DNA of 13,068 nucleotides, from the NCBI GenBank assembly GCA_014379485.1, contig JACMLS010000353.1, positions 1-13,068 of the forward strand, written 5' to 3'. This DNA comes from Bacteroidia bacterium (GTDB taxonomy: Bacteria > Bacteroidota > Bacteroidia > B-17B0 > Aurantibacillaceae). The translations under genes and the position numbers were made by a program. Shown piece after piece: positions 11,544-13,068 of this stretch. The notes beneath the pieces are model-generated. The model made no database searches, was not told the origin of the DNA, and saw only the letters and a program-made list of their open reading frames with translations. Every line of letters begins with the position of its first letter. Position 1 is the first letter of the stretch.

Positions 11544-13068
11544 ATGCTGAAGAAATTCTACCTATCCATCATTGCCGTATTCGCCCTGCAACTCGCTGTA
11601 GTTGCGCAATCCGGAGGAATTAAAGTTGTTGTAACTGACGGAAAAACCAAAGAAGCGGTGCCTTTTGCAACCGTTGTTGTGTTCAGTAACGGAGTTCAAG
11701 CCGGGGTCGGAACCACAGATTTCGACGGAATTGTTACCATCAAACCACTTAACGGGGGTAAATATGATGTAAAAGTTAATTTTATCGGATATGCTCCTAA
11801 AGAAAAACAAGGAGTTTTGGTAGGGGAAGGAAAAACTGTTGAATTACCAATGAGTATTTCAAACGACGAAGGAATTCAACTCGATGTTGTTCAGGTAGAA
11901 GCTTACGTAGTTCCTCTAGTTGATCCGGATACAAAATCTGGTAACACAATTACCCGCGAGCAGTATCAGAACATGGCAACTAAAAACATTAACTCGGTTG
12001 CTTCCACTTCGGCAGGTGTTTACCAGGCAGATGAAGGCGCAAACATTAACGTTCGTGGTTCAAGAAATAACGGTACCCAAATGTTTATTGACGGAGAGCG
12101 TGTTATTGGAGGTTCTGCAATTCCACAAGGAGCTGTAGACCAGGTAAGCGTTATTCTCGGTGGTCTTCCGGCTTCTTATGGCGATGCAACTGGTGGTGTA
12201 ATTTCTATTACCACACGCGGCCCGCAAAGTAAATTTTTTGGTAACGTAGAAGGGATCTCTTCTCAGCTTACAGATGCTTTCGGATATAATTTTCTTGGTT
12301 TCAGTGTGGGTGGCCCCATTCTTACTAAAAAAGATACTACTGGTGGCATTACTGTAAAAAAACCAATTCTCGGTTTCATTTTATCCGGACAAGGAACTAT
12401 TGAAAAAGATGCCGACCCATCTGCAATTGGTTATTATAAAGTAAACGCAGATAAATTAAAAGAACTTGAAGACAGCCCGCTTCGCCCTTCTGTAACCGGT
12501 AACGGTGTAAACAGAAACGCAGAGTTTCTTACTCAGGATGATTTAGTGCATATTAAAGCGAGACAAAACATTACCTCAAGATCTTTGGTAGGTAGCGGTA
12601 AATTAGATTTTAAACCAACCAACAATTTAAACATTACCTTATCGGGAATGTATGATTACAATAACAATCACGGATTTATTAACGAATATTCTTTATTGAA
12701 TCCTGTAAATAATCCTCAAAACATCACTTCTACCTGGAGAGCATCTGCAAGAATCACACAAAAATTCGGAAACTCTTCTACCACAAGAGCCGAAACCTCA
12801 GGCTCAAACGTAAAAAATGCGTTTTTTGTAATGCAGGTTGGATATACCAAATACAAAGCAAAAACACAGGATGATACACATAAACAAAATTATTTTGATT
12901 ATGGATATGTGGGACAATTTACCCAGCAAAAAACTCCTACTTATGAGTTTGGAACCCGTACAATTAATGATGGTTCCGGAAACTTTGTGCCAATGACCGG
13001 GTATTTTATGACGGGTTTTGCTAATACAGGTCTGTCTTTTCAGCGTGCAGAAGTAAACCCGCTTGGTG
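11544..13068 (+). CDS. TonB-dependent outer-membrane receptor with CarboxypepD_reg-like N-terminal domain (partial, 3' end outside window)
   Basis: The frame stays open from the ATG at 11544 to the window edge, giving 508 residues. A signal peptide (about 1-22, ending in VVAQ) is followed by a carboxypeptidase-regulatory-like domain (about 25-112) with TTDFDG. The linker VVPLVDPD comes next (VP at 123-124), then a TonB receptor plug from about 138 to 230. Plug signatures include INSVASTSAGVYQ, INVRGSRNNGTQMFIDGERV, LGGLPASYGDATGGVISITT (GGVISITTRG at 217-226). The beginning of the beta-barrel follows. Such receptors import substrates across the outer membrane using TonB/ExbB/ExbD energy; the substrate is unknown. 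The preceding large secreted protein may be its partner. No SusD-like gene is visible. The stand-alone domain at 3946-4377 is a close relative of this receptor's N-terminus. Confidence 0.9.
   Translation, partial: MLKKFYLSIIAVFALQLAVVAQSGGIKVVVTDGKTKEAVPFATVVVFSNGVQAGVGTTDFDGIVTIKPLNGGKYDVKVNFIGYAPKEKQGVLVGEGKTVELPMSISNDEGIQLDVVQVEAYVVPLVDPDTKSGNTITREQYQNMATKNINSVASTSAGVYQADEGANINVRGSRNNGTQMFIDGERVIGGSAIPQGAVDQVSVILGGLPASYGDATGGVISITTRGPQSKFFGNVEGISSQLTDAFGYNFLGFSVGGPILTKKDTTGGITVKKPILGFILSGQGTIEKDADPSAIGYYKVNADKLKELEDSPLRPSVTGNGVNRNAEFLTQDDLVHIKARQNITSRSLVGSGKLDFKPTNNLNITLSGMYDYNNNHGFINEYSLLNPVNNPQNITSTWRASARITQKFGNSSTTRAETSGSNVKNAFFVMQVGYTKYKAKTQDDTHKQNYFDYGYVGQFTQQKTPTYEFGTRTINDGSGNFVPMTGYFMTGFANTGLSFQRAEVNPLG

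Overview
The window looks like a chromosomal segment from a member of the Bacteroidota. It is AT-rich and no start has a clear Shine-Dalgarno sequence. One candidate promoter fits the Bacteroidota TTTG / TAnnTTTG pattern. The gene content is typical of the phylum: a TonB-dependent receptor with an N-terminal carboxypeptidase-regulatory-like domain, a very large secreted protein with a type IX secretion (T9SS)-like C-terminal domain, and an M13 metallopeptidase. Genus cannot be told from the sequence alone.

Layout. 1-429: C-terminal end of a RecB-type PD-(D/E)XK nuclease, probably the tail of a UvrD/AddA-like helicase-nuclease. 580-2592: secreted M13 zinc endopeptidase. 2768-3265: dCMP deaminase with a TTG start, preceded by exactly eight tandem copies of an 8-bp unit. 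3392-3736: small, extremely Lys/Arg-rich exported protein of unknown function, also with a TTG start. 3946-4377: small exported one-domain protein closely resembling the N-terminal extension of the TonB receptor at the far end of the window. 6437-4535 (minus strand): TMTC-like multi-pass GT-C membrane protein with C-terminal TPR repeats, split by a one-base frameshift in a run of nine A's. 6908-11140: 1410-residue cell-surface or secreted protein. 11544-13068: start of a large TonB-dependent receptor, cut by the window edge.

How the genes may work together. The secreted 1410-residue protein and the receptor lie in tandem, separated by about 400 bp with a hairpin and a candidate promoter, and may form a surface pair. 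The stand-alone domain at 3946-4377 ends where the receptor's plug domain would begin and keeps the receptor's VPxxDPD linker. It may act in the same pathway. The other genes look like individually transcribed housekeeping or envelope functions.

The least explained material is between genes. Nearly every gap in the first half carries degenerate, short-word, low-complexity repeats: GGGG-rich words, CCCAATTA octamers, TCTCACTCGCCC words, GCGTAGCGA words, and a 17-bp perfect inverted repeat. At three genes this material reaches the start codon or runs into the apparent 5' coding end. No RNA genes, CRISPR array, insertion sequence or obvious defence system were seen.
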